Source: CAMCHP01 sp036835325
GTDB taxonomy: Bacteria; Bacteroidota; Bacteroidia; Flavobacteriales_D; Sanyastnellaceae
NCBI GenBank assembly: GCA_036835325.1
Contig: DAITMF010000028.1
Coordinates: forward strand, 1 to 46,174
Length of the DNA stretch: 46,174 nt
Reading direction: 5' to 3'
The notes under the pieces are model-generated. The model worked only from the letters and a program-made list of their open reading frames with translations, was not told where the DNA came from and made no database searches. Both the position numbers and the translations under genes were made by a program. Positions 1 through 8,728 of the stretch are shown here, in pieces. Every line of letters begins with the position of its first letter. Position 1 is the stretch's first letter.

Positions 1-435
1 GTTGACATCAACCTCAAAGGCACTTTTCTCACCTGCCAAATTATGGGGAGCTGGATGGCTGAAAACGGCGGAGGCAGTATCGTCAACATGCCATCGACCT
101 ACAGCGTGGTGGCACCGAATCAGAACCTCTACAAAGGGACAAGCTTGGGCTGTCCTTCTGCTTACAGTGCATCAAAAGGCGCCATTGACGCCCTATCGCG
201 CTACTTGGCCTCTTACTGGGCCGCGAAAAAAGTGCGCGTGAACATGATCACACCGCACGGCGTGTGGAACAACCACGAAGCGCAGTTCGAAGAGAATTTC
301 GCCCGTTTTTCGCCCATGCAGCGCCTCAGCTACAACCACGAAGTCGCAGGCGCCCTTATTTACCTGCTCTCTGACGCCTCATCGTATGTGACCGGAGACA
401 ACCTTTTGGTTGAAGGAGGGTGGACCGTTTGGTGA
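1..435 (+). CDS. SDR-family oxidoreductase, PtmA-like (5' truncated)
   Basis: This is the C-terminal part of a short-chain dehydrogenase/reductase; the reading frame is open from base 1 and the N-terminal NAD(P)-binding glycine motif lies outside the window. Visible SDR marks are the NxxG-type stretch DINLKGTF, a catalytic YxxxK (Tyr codon 163-165, Lys codon 175-177, in AYSASKG), RVNMITP, and the family ending SSYVTGDNLLVEGGW. The phrase YKGTSLGCPSAYSASKG with the ending GGWTVW resembles the PtmA-type SDRs of flagellin-glycan and nonulosonic acid clusters, which fits the NeuB-type synthase two genes downstream. The substrate is probably a nucleotide sugar or nonulosonate intermediate; this is inference. 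The next gene overlaps or directly abuts this one, so co-transcription is likely. Confidence 0.9.
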   Translation, partial: VDINLKGTFLTCQIMGSWMAENGGGSIVNMPSTYSVVAPNQNLYKGTSLGCPSAYSASKGAIDALSRYLASYWAAKKVRVNMITPHGVWNNHEAQFEENFARFSPMQRLSYNHEVAGALIYLLSDASSYVTGDNLLVEGGWTVW

Positions 436-455
436 CCAAACAAACTAGAAGAACA

Positions 456-1409
456 ATGGAAGAACTAAGTGAGGTACATCGTTACCACAATTGGAGACAA
501 AAAATCCAATTGAAGAATGGGATGTTTACAATGGGGACGCGTGGTTGGGATGAACTGCCTTATTTGCATTTCCCGAATTCGTTTCAAGGCATGTCTTTTC
601 TTGATGTGGGAGCCAATGATGGCCTGTACTCATTTTTGGCAGAACAACGTGGTGCAAAGCAGGTAACTGCGACCGACATCTACCGCGATTCGAGCGCAGA
701 TTGGCACATGACCGCGGGTTGGAGCCTTGAAGGTATTTCATTGCTTAGGAAGCATTTCGACTCGAAAATAGATATACGGAACATCTCGATTTACGACCTA
801 GAAAAGCTTGACCGTAGTTATGACTATGTGTTTTGCTCGAATGTTCTGGCTTGGCTTGAAGACCCACTGAAGGGCTTGAAGTCACTCGCCAAAGTGAACA
901 GTCAAACGCTCCACTTGAGAGAAGATATCATTCGTGACGGCAATCACATGAACTCCACTCCTGCCCTGTACTATGTGAAGAACAATGATTATGGGTGCTA
1001 CTACAATCCGAATAGAGCCTTCATTTCCAAAGTACTGAAAGAACTCGGGTATCGTCAAATTGAGTTTCATGTGGTTGACGAGTTTCAGCTTGCAACCCAA
1101 CAATATTTAAGCCTTCCGGATTACTTGTTTGAGCACCCGACTAACATCTACCTTGACCCGTTCACGAACGAAGTTATCGGCAAAACAAGCGCATCTACGC
1201 TGATCCGTCAGTCACCAATGATCCTGAATAACAAAGTGTACTACCCCGGGAAAGGTTGGGTTGACGAAAACCATGGAATCAAGCAACCGAAGATCAAGAT
1301 TTGGAGCCATGCCTACCACCGCTACAAGTACATGCGATCAGTCAAAAAAACACCAATAGGCCAACTCAAGTCAAAGGTATCCAACTGTTGTATAATCGCT
1401 AGAAAATGA
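456..1409 (+). CDS. Class I SAM-dependent methyltransferase (CmoB/DUF1698-like)
   Basis: A probable 317-residue methyltransferase. The SAM-binding motif I reads FLDVGANDG at about residues 48-56, followed by an acidic motif II (ATDIY, about 72-76). The lead-in WDELPYLHFP is like the CmoB/DUF1698 group, where a tryptophan-containing helix precedes the Rossmann fold. The frame is open back to GTG codons at 420 and 432; GTG 420 directly abuts an AGGAGG at 414-419, with no spacer. ATG 456 is preferred because it gives a normal methyltransferase N-terminus, but 432 is possible. The gene ends in a 4-base ATGA overlap with the NeuB-type gene. In this context it probably methylates a sugar hydroxyl or carboxyl of the surface glycan rather than tRNA; that is inference from position only. 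Confidence 0.82.
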   Translation: MEELSEVHRYHNWRQKIQLKNGMFTMGTRGWDELPYLHFPNSFQGMSFLDVGANDGLYSFLAEQRGAKQVTATDIYRDSSADWHMTAGWSLEGISLLRKHFDSKIDIRNISIYDLEKLDRSYDYVFCSNVLAWLEDPLKGLKSLAKVNSQTLHLREDIIRDGNHMNSTPALYYVKNNDYGCYYNPNRAFISKVLKELGYRQIEFHVVDEFQLATQQYLSLPDYLFEHPTNIYLDPFTNEVIGKTSASTLIRQSPMILNNKVYYPGKGWVDENHGIKQPKIKIWSHAYHRYKYMRSVKKTPIGQLKSKVSNCCIIARK

Positions 1410-2458
1410 CACTCACAAATTACCTCGAACGCTATTCGGGTAAGGTACTCGCCCGTCCGTACATCATTGCCGAAGCCGGCGTGAACCACGAAGGCTCCAT
1501 GGAACTCGCCAAGCGCCTCATCGACGAAGCCGCCGAAGGAGGTGCCCACGCCATCAAGTTCCAAACCTACAAAGCCGAAACCATTGCTTCGAAAGACTCT
1601 CCGTACTATTGGGACATTACCAAGGAGCCCACGCGAAGCCAGTTTGAACTCTTTAAGAAATACGACAAATTCTGGAAAGGCGAATACGAAGAACTCGCCC
1701 GTTACTGCGAAACGGCCGGAATTGAATTCATGAGCACCCCCTTTGATGTTGAGTCGGCCAACTTTTTGAATGACCTCATGCCGGTGTTCAAGATTTCATC
1801 GAGCGACATCACCAATTTGCCGTTCATTGAGCACATGTGTGCCTTTGGCAAGCCCATTATTCTATCAACCGGCGCATCGTACCTATGGGAAGTACAAGAG
1901 GCCGTTGAAACCATTGAGCGCTTCGGCAACCGTTTGTGCCTGATGCACTGCGTGCTCAACTACCCCACCCCTGACCCCAATGCCAACCTCGGCATGATTA
2001 AAGACCTCGTACGAAGGTTCCCCGATCACGTGCCCGGCTACAGCGACCACACCCTTCCAAACGATATGGAAGTGCTGAAAATCGCCACCTTGCTCGGTGC
2101 AGCGGTGATTGAAAAGCACTTCAGCCACGACAAAAGCCTTCCCGGAAACGATCATTACCATGCCATGGACAAGGAAGACCTCAAGCGCTTCCACGCGATC
2201 ATGGATCGCAGCTTCGAATTGCTCGGAAGCTTCACTTTAACGGCTTTGCCGGATGAGGAAAAGGCCCGCCAAAACGCGCGTCGTAGCTTGGTAGCCGCGA
2301 AAGACATCCCCGCAGGGAAAACAATTGAACGCAGCGATTTGACCTGGAAACGTCCTGCCCATGGCATTAGTCCTCGCAACATTGCCACCGTCGTCGGCAA
2401 AAAGGCCGTTCATGCCATTGCCGAAGACAGCATTCTGAAGTGGAATGATCTCGACTGA
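1406..2458 (+). CDS. N-acetylneuraminate synthase family protein (NeuB-type, copy 1)
   Basis: A 350-residue nonulosonic acid synthase. These enzymes condense phosphoenolpyruvate with a six-carbon N-acyl sugar (such as ManNAc or a 2,4-diacetamido hexose) to give a sialic-acid-like nine-carbon sugar. The TIM-barrel carries the expected residues: Glu23 (AEAGVNHEG), Lys51 (IKFQTYKAE), Lys129 (FKISSSD), His215 (GYSDHT) and His238 (EKHF), the last two being the usual metal ligands. A C-terminal SAF/antifreeze-like domain at about 290-350 starts with ARRSLVAAKDIPAG and supplies the conserved arginine. Sequence alone does not settle whether the product is Neu5Ac, legionaminic or pseudaminic acid. It overlaps both neighbours (ATGA upstream, 14 bases downstream), so it sits in a tightly coupled operon. 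A second, divergent NeuB lies at 11524-12567 on the other strand. Confidence 0.93.
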   Translation: MTLTNYLERYSGKVLARPYIIAEAGVNHEGSMELAKRLIDEAAEGGAHAIKFQTYKAETIASKDSPYYWDITKEPTRSQFELFKKYDKFWKGEYEELARYCETAGIEFMSTPFDVESANFLNDLMPVFKISSSDITNLPFIEHMCAFGKPIILSTGASYLWEVQEAVETIERFGNRLCLMHCVLNYPTPDPNANLGMIKDLVRRFPDHVPGYSDHTLPNDMEVLKIATLLGAAVIEKHFSHDKSLPGNDHYHAMDKEDLKRFHAIMDRSFELLGSFTLTALPDEEKARQNARRSLVAAKDIPAGKTIERSDLTWKRPAHGISPRNIATVVGKKAVHAIAEDSILKWNDLD

Positions 2459-3734
2459 ACGCGAACTTGAACAGTACTTTGATCGGTTGTGGCCGATTTG
2501 CCGCAGCCTGACGGGGCCCGGCGTGCGTGAAACGCTCGACATCCTTTCGGAGCTCGTCCCCATGGAACGCCACCGTGTTAGAAGCGGCACACGCGTTTTT
2601 GATTGGGAAGTTCCCGATGAGTGGACCATCCGCGCAGCGTACATCCTAACCCCGGATGGAAGACGCATCGCCGATTTCGCCACGAATAACCTGCATGTTT
2701 GGAGCTATTCGGTATCGGTGAATGCGCAAATGACCCTGGCGGAACTCAAACCTCACCTGCGTTCATTGCCGAACCAACCGAATGCAATACCTTATGTAAC
2801 AAGCTATTACAAGCGGCAATGGGGCTTTTGCATCGACCACAACACCCTGCTAAGTTTGCCCGAAGAAGGTGAGTACACCGTTCTGATTGACAGCACATTG
2901 GAACCCGGTTTTTTGGATTATGGTGAGGCTGTACTGCCCGGAAGCAGCGGCCGTGAAGTGTTGTTCAGCACCTATATTTGCCACCCATCGATGGCCAACA
3001 ACGAATTGAGCGGACCGCTTGCGCAAGCCTTCTTATACCGCGAAATAGCCACACTGGAGAAGCGAAAATACACCTATCGCTTTGTTTTTGCGCCCGAAAC
3101 CATTGGCATCATTGCCTACCTCGACCGGGTCGGAAGTCATTTGATGGAAACCTTGGATGCCGGCTATGTGCTCACGTGTTGCGGCGATCGCGGAGCGTTG
3201 ACATACAAAGCGTCAAAGCGCGGAAATTCGTTGGCCGATCGCGTCGCCCGGCACGTATTGAGGTACTCTGGGAAACCGCATGAATTGCTTCCATTCGCCG
3301 TTGGCGGAAGCGATGAACGGCAGTACTGTTCGCCCGGATTTAACTTGCCGGTGGGTTCATTGATGCGCACTCCTTACCAGCGCTACGCTCAATACCACAC
3401 CTCGTTAGACAACAAAGATTTCATCTCGTTTGGTCACCTTCTTGATACGGTTGCCAGCTACCTTGACCTCGTGAAGGTGCTTGAACTGAATGACGTGTAC
3501 GTGAACAAGGTCGCTTTTTGCGAGCCGCAATTGGGAAAACGGGGGTTGTATCCGGATTCTGCAAATCCAGACGATGACCGCGAGCAGACCCACAATCTTT
3601 TGCATCTTTTAGCCCATGCAGAAGGAACTCTTGATTTGATCGACATTGCAGAAAAACGTGACATTTCTTGCCTCGCATTCACTTCAATACTCAATAATCA
3701 GCGGTTGAAAGAGATTCTAACCACTAAAATGTAA
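2445..3734 (+). CDS. DUF4910 aminopeptidase-like protein (M28-type metallohydrolase fold)
   Basis: A 429-residue protein of the DUF4910/DUF2172 family, whose core has the zinc aminopeptidase M28 fold with an inserted domain and a C-terminal winged-helix-like region. The metal site looks complete: His180 (ICHPSMANN), Asn185/Asn186 in the NNELSG segment, Glu218 (APETIG), Asp290 (GGSDERQ) and His318 (QYHTSLD). The N-terminal WPICRSLTGPGVRETL is also characteristic of the family. No signal peptide is seen, so it is cytoplasmic. Members often occur in polysaccharide and nonulosonate loci, but their substrate is not established. Here the gene overlaps the NeuB gene by 14 bases and precedes an ABC exporter, which suggests action on a glycan precursor (for example amide hydrolysis or acyl removal) rather than general proteolysis. 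That role is inference. Confidence 0.85.
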   Translation: MISTERELEQYFDRLWPICRSLTGPGVRETLDILSELVPMERHRVRSGTRVFDWEVPDEWTIRAAYILTPDGRRIADFATNNLHVWSYSVSVNAQMTLAELKPHLRSLPNQPNAIPYVTSYYKRQWGFCIDHNTLLSLPEEGEYTVLIDSTLEPGFLDYGEAVLPGSSGREVLFSTYICHPSMANNELSGPLAQAFLYREIATLEKRKYTYRFVFAPETIGIIAYLDRVGSHLMETLDAGYVLTCCGDRGALTYKASKRGNSLADRVARHVLRYSGKPHELLPFAVGGSDERQYCSPGFNLPVGSLMRTPYQRYAQYHTSLDNKDFISFGHLLDTVASYLDLVKVLELNDVYVNKVAFCEPQLGKRGLYPDSANPDDDREQTHNLLHLLAHAEGTLDLIDIAEKRDISCLAFTSILNNQRLKEILTTKM

Positions 3735-3742
3735 GCAACCAA

Positions 3743-5521
3743 ATGACGTTTTCAAGTGCAAAATTCATAGGCAATTTAAAGATTTACTACAAGTACCTAG
3801 GAATAAAGATGGTCATTGGAGTGGTCTTAAGTCTATTGGTTGGATTTTTAGATGGAATAGGTTTATCGCTCTTTCTTCCGCTATTGACGCACATCAGTAC
3901 AGATAGCCCATCACAGAATGACGCCGACCTTGTAAGCAATTTTCTCACCGGATTGGGAATCGAAATTAATTTAACCAATATACTGGCTGTAATTTTATTA
4001 GTCTTCGTGACCAAAGGAATTGTTAAGTTCATAGAAAGTTATGTCACATTAAATTTACAGGTAAAATTCAGTATTTCATTAAGAACTTTAGCCATTAATT
4101 CATTGGCATCTTACAAATATGAATCGTTTGTTAAAGCCGACATAGGCCGGATTCAGAATAGTCTTACAGAAGAAATTGGTCGAGTTGTAAATGGATTTAA
4201 TCATTACTACTCATCGTTGCAAAATGCAGCAATGATCATCGTTTATGTGAGTCTTGCATTGAGTTCAAACCTGCAATTCTCTATACTTGTTGGCGCAGGC
4301 GGATTGGCGAGCAATTTGCTTTTCCGTCGGATTTATATGTTATCAAAGAAATACTCAACCCTACTTTCAGACAGGAACAACACCTATCACAAACTGTTAT
4401 CAGAAGCACTCAATCACTTCAAATACCTTTCAGCAACCTCACGAATCGACAGTTTTCGAGACAGGGTGAAGGCCAGCATAGATTCAGTTGAAAGCATGAA
4501 CAGAAAATTGGGCTTAATCAAAGCGGTTTCTCTTTCAATTCGAGAGCCCATTATTTTTTCTGTAATATTGCTATCTATTTACATCCAATCAGCTGTATTT
4601 GACCAGCCGGTATCGATTGTCATTATTAGCTTAATGTTCTTCTACCGAGCATTGACTTTCTTTATGCTGTTTCAAGGAAGCTGGACCGGTTATTTATCGA
4701 TGTCTGGAAGCTATAAGAATTTTTTCGACTTAATTTCTGATATCCAAATTAATTCTATAGAAAAGTCTGGTCGTAAAGTTACCAAATTCAACTCTGAAAT
4801 TGAATTTAAGAACATCACATTTAGTTACAATAAAAGCAAAGCAGCGATTGACGGAATATGCTTGAAAATTCCTAAGAACAAGACGATTTCCATCGTTGGC
4901 GAATCGGGCTCCGGAAAAACCACATTGATAAATCTCTTGTGTGGTCTTATTCAACCAACCGGAGGAGATCTTCTATTTGACGGGATTAAATACAGTGAAC
5001 TATCAATCAGAGAATTACAGAGCAGAATTGGTTACATCACCCAAGAACCTGTGGTTTTCGATGAAAGTGTATTCAATAACATCACCTTTTGGTCTGTTGA
5101 CAATGAACACAATTCGAAACGCTTTAAAGCGGCTATTCAGCGTGCTTCTCTGGAAAAGGTCATTGAAGCGTTACCCGAAAAAGAACAAACAATTTTGGGG
5201 AACAACGGAGTTACCGTAAGTGGGGGGCAACGGCAACGCTTGTCAATTGCACGCGAGTTGTTCAGGGAAATTGACATTCTGATTCTAGACGAAGCGACAT
5301 CGGCCTTAGACTCAGAAACGGAGCGTCTTATTCAGCAGAGCATTAAAGAGCTTCACGGCAGTTGCACCATCATTATAGTTGCCCATCGGCTTTCTACGGT
5401 GCGTGACTCAGACACGATTTTGTTAATGGAGAACGGGCGTGTGAGTGCACAAGGGACATTCAACGACTTGCGTGAGACCAACCAAGTCTTCCGACGCATG
5501 GTTGAGCTTCAAGAACTTTAA
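3743..5521 (+). CDS. ABC exporter, fused permease and ATPase (MsbA/PglK type)
   Basis: A 592-residue half-transporter with an N-terminal six-helix membrane domain (about 20-310) and a C-terminal ATPase. The nucleotide-binding domain has Walker A GESGSGKTT (386-394), Q-loop TQEP (433-436), signature VSGGQ (492-496), Walker B ILILDE (512-517) and H-loop His548. This is the arrangement of MsbA lipid A flippases and PglK flippases for lipid-linked oligosaccharides. No Wzx flippase is visible in the window although a Wzy-like polymerase is, so this protein is the best candidate to move the lipid-linked glycan across the inner membrane. Base composition is much more AT-rich than its neighbours (several sampled 60-base lines are 23-37% G+C, against about 50-60% elsewhere), hinting at separate acquisition. 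Only eight bases separate it from the upstream gene. Confidence 0.92.
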   Translation: MTFSSAKFIGNLKIYYKYLGIKMVIGVVLSLLVGFLDGIGLSLFLPLLTHISTDSPSQNDADLVSNFLTGLGIEINLTNILAVILLVFVTKGIVKFIESYVTLNLQVKFSISLRTLAINSLASYKYESFVKADIGRIQNSLTEEIGRVVNGFNHYYSSLQNAAMIIVYVSLALSSNLQFSILVGAGGLASNLLFRRIYMLSKKYSTLLSDRNNTYHKLLSEALNHFKYLSATSRIDSFRDRVKASIDSVESMNRKLGLIKAVSLSIREPIIFSVILLSIYIQSAVFDQPVSIVIISLMFFYRALTFFMLFQGSWTGYLSMSGSYKNFFDLISDIQINSIEKSGRKVTKFNSEIEFKNITFSYNKSKAAIDGICLKIPKNKTISIVGESGSGKTTLINLLCGLIQPTGGDLLFDGIKYSELSIRELQSRIGYITQEPVVFDESVFNNITFWSVDNEHNSKRFKAAIQRASLEKVIEALPEKEQTILGNNGVTVSGGQRQRLSIARELFREIDILILDEATSALDSETERLIQQSIKELHGSCTIIIVAHRLSTVRDSDTILLMENGRVSAQGTFNDLRETNQVFRRMVELQEL

Positions 5522-5534
5522 CCAACGAGCAGCC

Positions 5535-6905
5535 ATGACATTCGAAGAACTCGCGACGAGATTTGAAGAAGACTTTCCAAATCTCGATCTTGCTCAAGGA
5601 GAGGTGTTCCATTACATTAAGTTGTTTCAGCATGCTTCAAGTTACCATGCCCTGAATGATTCGCGAAAGCTTATTCCGAAAACGATTGACAGCCAGGCGT
5701 ATAGCTTGCACTTAATCTACGCGGTGAAGCAGCTTATTCGAAGACCTAAGCAACCTCGACTTAAAGCGATTGGAATGCTCGACGACAAACGCACAGTTGA
5801 CACCACCGACGGCCGAAAGTCGTATTATTTTGACCGAATACTGCGCGAAATAGGTTATGATTATGTCTCAGTAATCAATGACTCTAAGAAACAGACGGCC
5901 TTACCCGTAAGTGTTGATCGGACGCAGCTCCAACAACTCGAAAACTTCGCTCTCGACGCCACTGACAAACGTGTACTGAACGACCTGTTGATGGTGCTTT
6001 CTCGAGCCAAAGGAGCACTCGTTGACCAACCGAATCTTTATGCGTATTTAGCCTCCGCGTTCACAGTCTTCTTCGCTGATTTTCATCGCTACCACCACTT
6101 ATTCAGTGGGCAAAAAACACGTCGGCTTTTAGTAACAACCCATTACCACCACGAGGGACTAATTGCAGCTGCCAAGATAAACGGTATTGAGGTAATCGAA
6201 TTTCAACATGGGCTCATCGCCGAGCAAGACCTTTACTATTGTTACCCGAAGGCAATAGCAAACTTCAGAGAATCAGCGCTATTCGCAGACCATATTTGTG
6301 TGTTTGGGAGGTATTGGAAAAATCTACTTCTCAAAGGGTCTGAATACACCGATTCCAACACCCATATTTTAGGAGATTACAGCCTACGTAGCATGGGTAG
6401 GCAGCAATACCTGCGCGTTGACAAGTCAAATGCACTTCTTGTTGCTGCTCAAAAGAACTGTGTCGATGAATACCTTGGATATGTAGAACGTTTAATCCAA
6501 CTCTTTGAACGCAACTACCCAGACTGGGAGATCTGGGTGAAATTGCACCCACTTGAGCGCGACCCTGAAGCGTACGAAAAACTTAAAAACCATAAACAGT
6601 GCACGGTTTATGGTCGAGAAAGCGACCTTATGGAATTGCTTGCCAAATGCCGCATCCAAGTGAGCATATACAGCACAACCCTGTACGATGCTCTTGGTCT
6701 GAACGTCGTTAACTTATCGCTTCAAAATTATGGCCGCTCGAGTGACTATGCCAAAGCGATGGTGACTGAACACATTGCATTAGGGATACATGTAGAAGAT
6801 GACCCTATAGAGGTAGCCGAACGCACCAACCCAAACCACCTCCTTCGGGAGTCAGATGTTTACGCAACATTTGACCCAACGCAACTTCGTAATTTAATCG
6901 CTTAA
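5535..6905 (+). CDS. Putative surface-glycan transferase (GT-B-like)
   Basis: A 456-residue cytoplasmic protein without clear membrane segments. The C-terminal half has features of capsule/CDP-glycerol-type GT-B transferases: FQHG at 223-226, KLHPLERD at 336-343, and ISIYSTTLYDAL around 377-387, a typical donor-site stretch. The N-terminal half is not recognised. The frame is open back to 5445 inside the ABC gene, but ATG 5535, 13 bases after the ABC stop, is the natural start. As the locus carries two NeuB-family synthases, this could be the nonulosonate (sialyl) transferase, but no family-specific sialyltransferase motif was identified. Similar C-terminal features recur in the 8911-10254 product. 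It is the last gene of the first plus-strand run; a promoter for the next gene follows. Confidence 0.72.
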   Translation: MTFEELATRFEEDFPNLDLAQGEVFHYIKLFQHASSYHALNDSRKLIPKTIDSQAYSLHLIYAVKQLIRRPKQPRLKAIGMLDDKRTVDTTDGRKSYYFDRILREIGYDYVSVINDSKKQTALPVSVDRTQLQQLENFALDATDKRVLNDLLMVLSRAKGALVDQPNLYAYLASAFTVFFADFHRYHHLFSGQKTRRLLVTTHYHHEGLIAAAKINGIEVIEFQHGLIAEQDLYYCYPKAIANFRESALFADHICVFGRYWKNLLLKGSEYTDSNTHILGDYSLRSMGRQQYLRVDKSNALLVAAQKNCVDEYLGYVERLIQLFERNYPDWEIWVKLHPLERDPEAYEKLKNHKQCTVYGRESDLMELLAKCRIQVSIYSTTLYDALGLNVVNLSLQNYGRSSDYAKAMVTEHIALGIHVEDDPIEVAERTNPNHLLRESDVYATFDPTQLRNLIA

Positions 6906-6921
6906 GAACCTAACTTTAAGA

Positions 6922-6951
6922 TTTGGTTGTCAATGGTTTTGTGTATCTTCG
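6922..6951 (+). promoter_or_regulatory. Bacteroidota-type promoter for the T9SS cargo gene
   Basis: TTTG at 6922-6925, an 18-base spacer, then TATCTTCG at 6944-6951, one mismatch from the TAnnTTTG -7 consensus. The following gene starts at 6976, leaving a short leader. This suggests the cargo gene is transcribed independently of the glycan genes upstream. Confidence 0.5.
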
Positions 6952-6975
6952 AAGGGGAAAGAATAGAACAAATCA

Positions 6976-8697
6976 ATGAAACTTGTTAGCCTACTTACAG
7001 CCGTTTTATGCTCTTTGGTGGTCGCAGCTCAGGAAGGCCCTGCCTCAGCATTAAGCCTAACATTAACCGACTACCTAGCTAACACAGCATCAGGAGCAGG
7101 TTGCACCACAACAGCCGGCAATCTCGGCGCTTCGGGGTCAGGGGTACCGACGTGTTCAGGTCTTGATAACAACGACGTGTGGTACCAGTTCACTGCTACC
7201 ACTCAGGCAGCGCGATTCACCGTGACAACAGCTTCTTTCGATGCCGTTGTAGAGGTGCTAGAATCCGGAACACTTAATTCAGTAGCTTGTGCAAACGCCA
7301 ATGGTGCCAACAGCGGGGAAATTCTTCGGGTAAGTACCTTGACCATCGGCGCGAATTACCTTTTGCGCATCCATTCCTCAAACGGAGGCGGTGGAAGTTT
7401 TACAGTCTGCGGGCAATTCTACCCGTTTGCTGAAGTCAGGCCCACACATACCCCCAACCCTCCAACTGACACCGGTCTGCCGGGCTACAAAGTCGTTGAT
7501 CAAACACGCCGAACACAATGGGGAGCAGCCCAAAACGCCCTCATTCAAGGTACCCGATGGTATTTCACTGACATTGACTCCGGCGAAGAATTCTTTCGCC
7601 AAGAAAACGGCAACAATGGTATCTTAATCTTAAACAGCCTCGGAGGCGTTTGCTACGGCCGTCAGTACATGGTAGTTGTTGAAGTGCAAACAGATGGTTT
7701 CTGGTGCGGCACGTCGTTTGAACGACTAATTGATATGGAAGACTTACCTGTTGCAGAGATTGCACCATCAGTAATTGGCCAAACCTACACTGCCGCTGGG
7801 CAAATCAACGCGCTCTTTTTGGGCTCAGGCGGGATTTTCGAATGGCGGTTTACCACTGACAATGGTCAAACTCAGTTCACGAGCCAGACGAATTTGGGCA
7901 TATCAAGCTTGCTACTTAGTACCATACCTTGTTTGCGCTACAACCGCATTTACACCATCGAAGTAAGGTCACTTTACTGCGGCGTTTGGGGACCTTGGAG
8001 CGAACCGGGATTCATCTTCACAAGCTTGGTGCCTTATGTGAATTTGCAGTCCCAATTTTGCAACACCGTTCAAACCCAAGGCAGTTACCTTTTCTGTGAC
8101 TTCACACCAAACGTGTCGCAGTATGCATGGCAATTTGCACCTGTTGACCCAAATGACCCAAGCATGACACCGATTGGTCCGGCTGTTGTAGTAACCTCCC
8201 CAATTTCAATTCTGTATCTTCTCCCAATTGGCCTCACACCAGGTACCACCTATCGAGTTGCCGTAAAAGCCATCTTCGGCTTGGCCGATGGATGCGGTAC
8301 ACCACAAGAAGGTGATTATGGAAACTTCTGTAACATCACAATGGCCGGGGGAAGCCTTGTCTCCCCATCAAGTCCAAATCTGGATACCGAAACGGCGTGG
8401 ATTCCGAGCACCCAATCTCTTGATGGCTCGATGTCAAAGATGACTGCATATCCGAATCCGTATGCATATGGAATGCTGAATTTAACATTGCCTGAAGTAC
8501 TCGATTACTCCTCCCCAATCAACATCGAATACTACACGTCGATTGGCACATTCATGGGAATGGAAGTTCAGGCATTGCAGCATGGTCAACATGCAATTCG
8601 CACCGGTTTTTTGGAAGCATTTAATGGCGGACATTACATCATTCGAATTAGCCAAAAAGGCCGCGTATTCACAACGCGCGTGGTTAAGATACCGTAA
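6976..8697 (+). CDS. Secreted protein with T9SS type A sorting domain
   Basis: A 573-residue exported protein. Residues 1-18 form a signal peptide (basic start, hydrophobic core, VVAAQ end). Residues 25-140 resemble PPC-like beta-sandwich modules (NDVWYQFTA, then NYLLRIHSS). The middle has repeated beta-rich, fibronectin-like segments with paired cysteines and WGPWSEPG-type turns. The last about 80 residues, from AYPNPYAYGMLNLTLPE (about 490) to TTRVVKIP, match the type A C-terminal sorting domain recognised by the Por/Gld type IX system. The protein is therefore expected at the cell surface or outside, where type A cargo can be attached to anionic LPS in species that make it. No catalytic motif was seen. 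Its position between two glycan-transferase-like genes is unusual. Confidence 0.85.
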   Translation: MKLVSLLTAVLCSLVVAAQEGPASALSLTLTDYLANTASGAGCTTTAGNLGASGSGVPTCSGLDNNDVWYQFTATTQAARFTVTTASFDAVVEVLESGTLNSVACANANGANSGEILRVSTLTIGANYLLRIHSSNGGGGSFTVCGQFYPFAEVRPTHTPNPPTDTGLPGYKVVDQTRRTQWGAAQNALIQGTRWYFTDIDSGEEFFRQENGNNGILILNSLGGVCYGRQYMVVVEVQTDGFWCGTSFERLIDMEDLPVAEIAPSVIGQTYTAAGQINALFLGSGGIFEWRFTTDNGQTQFTSQTNLGISSLLLSTIPCLRYNRIYTIEVRSLYCGVWGPWSEPGFIFTSLVPYVNLQSQFCNTVQTQGSYLFCDFTPNVSQYAWQFAPVDPNDPSMTPIGPAVVVTSPISILYLLPIGLTPGTTYRVAVKAIFGLADGCGTPQEGDYGNFCNITMAGGSLVSPSSPNLDTETAWIPSTQSLDGSMSKMTAYPNPYAYGMLNLTLPEVLDYSSPINIEYYTSIGTFMGMEVQALQHGQHAIRTGFLEAFNGGHYIIRISQKGRVFTTRVVKIP

Positions 8698-8707
8698 CCA
8701 AAGAGGT

Positions 8708-8728
8708 GAACCCTTTCGGTTCTGTTTT
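8708..8728 (+). terminator. Possible weak hairpin terminator after the T9SS cargo gene
   Basis: GAACC (8708-8712), loop CTTTC, GGTTC (8718-8722), followed by the T-rich run TGTTTT. It lies ten bases after the stop codon. The stem is only five pairs, so this is tentative. Confidence 0.35.

Noticed and set aside
6901..6920. CTTAA/TTAAG inverted repeat after the 5535-6905 gene as a terminator
   Set aside because: Five AT-rich pairs with no following T-run; too weak to call.
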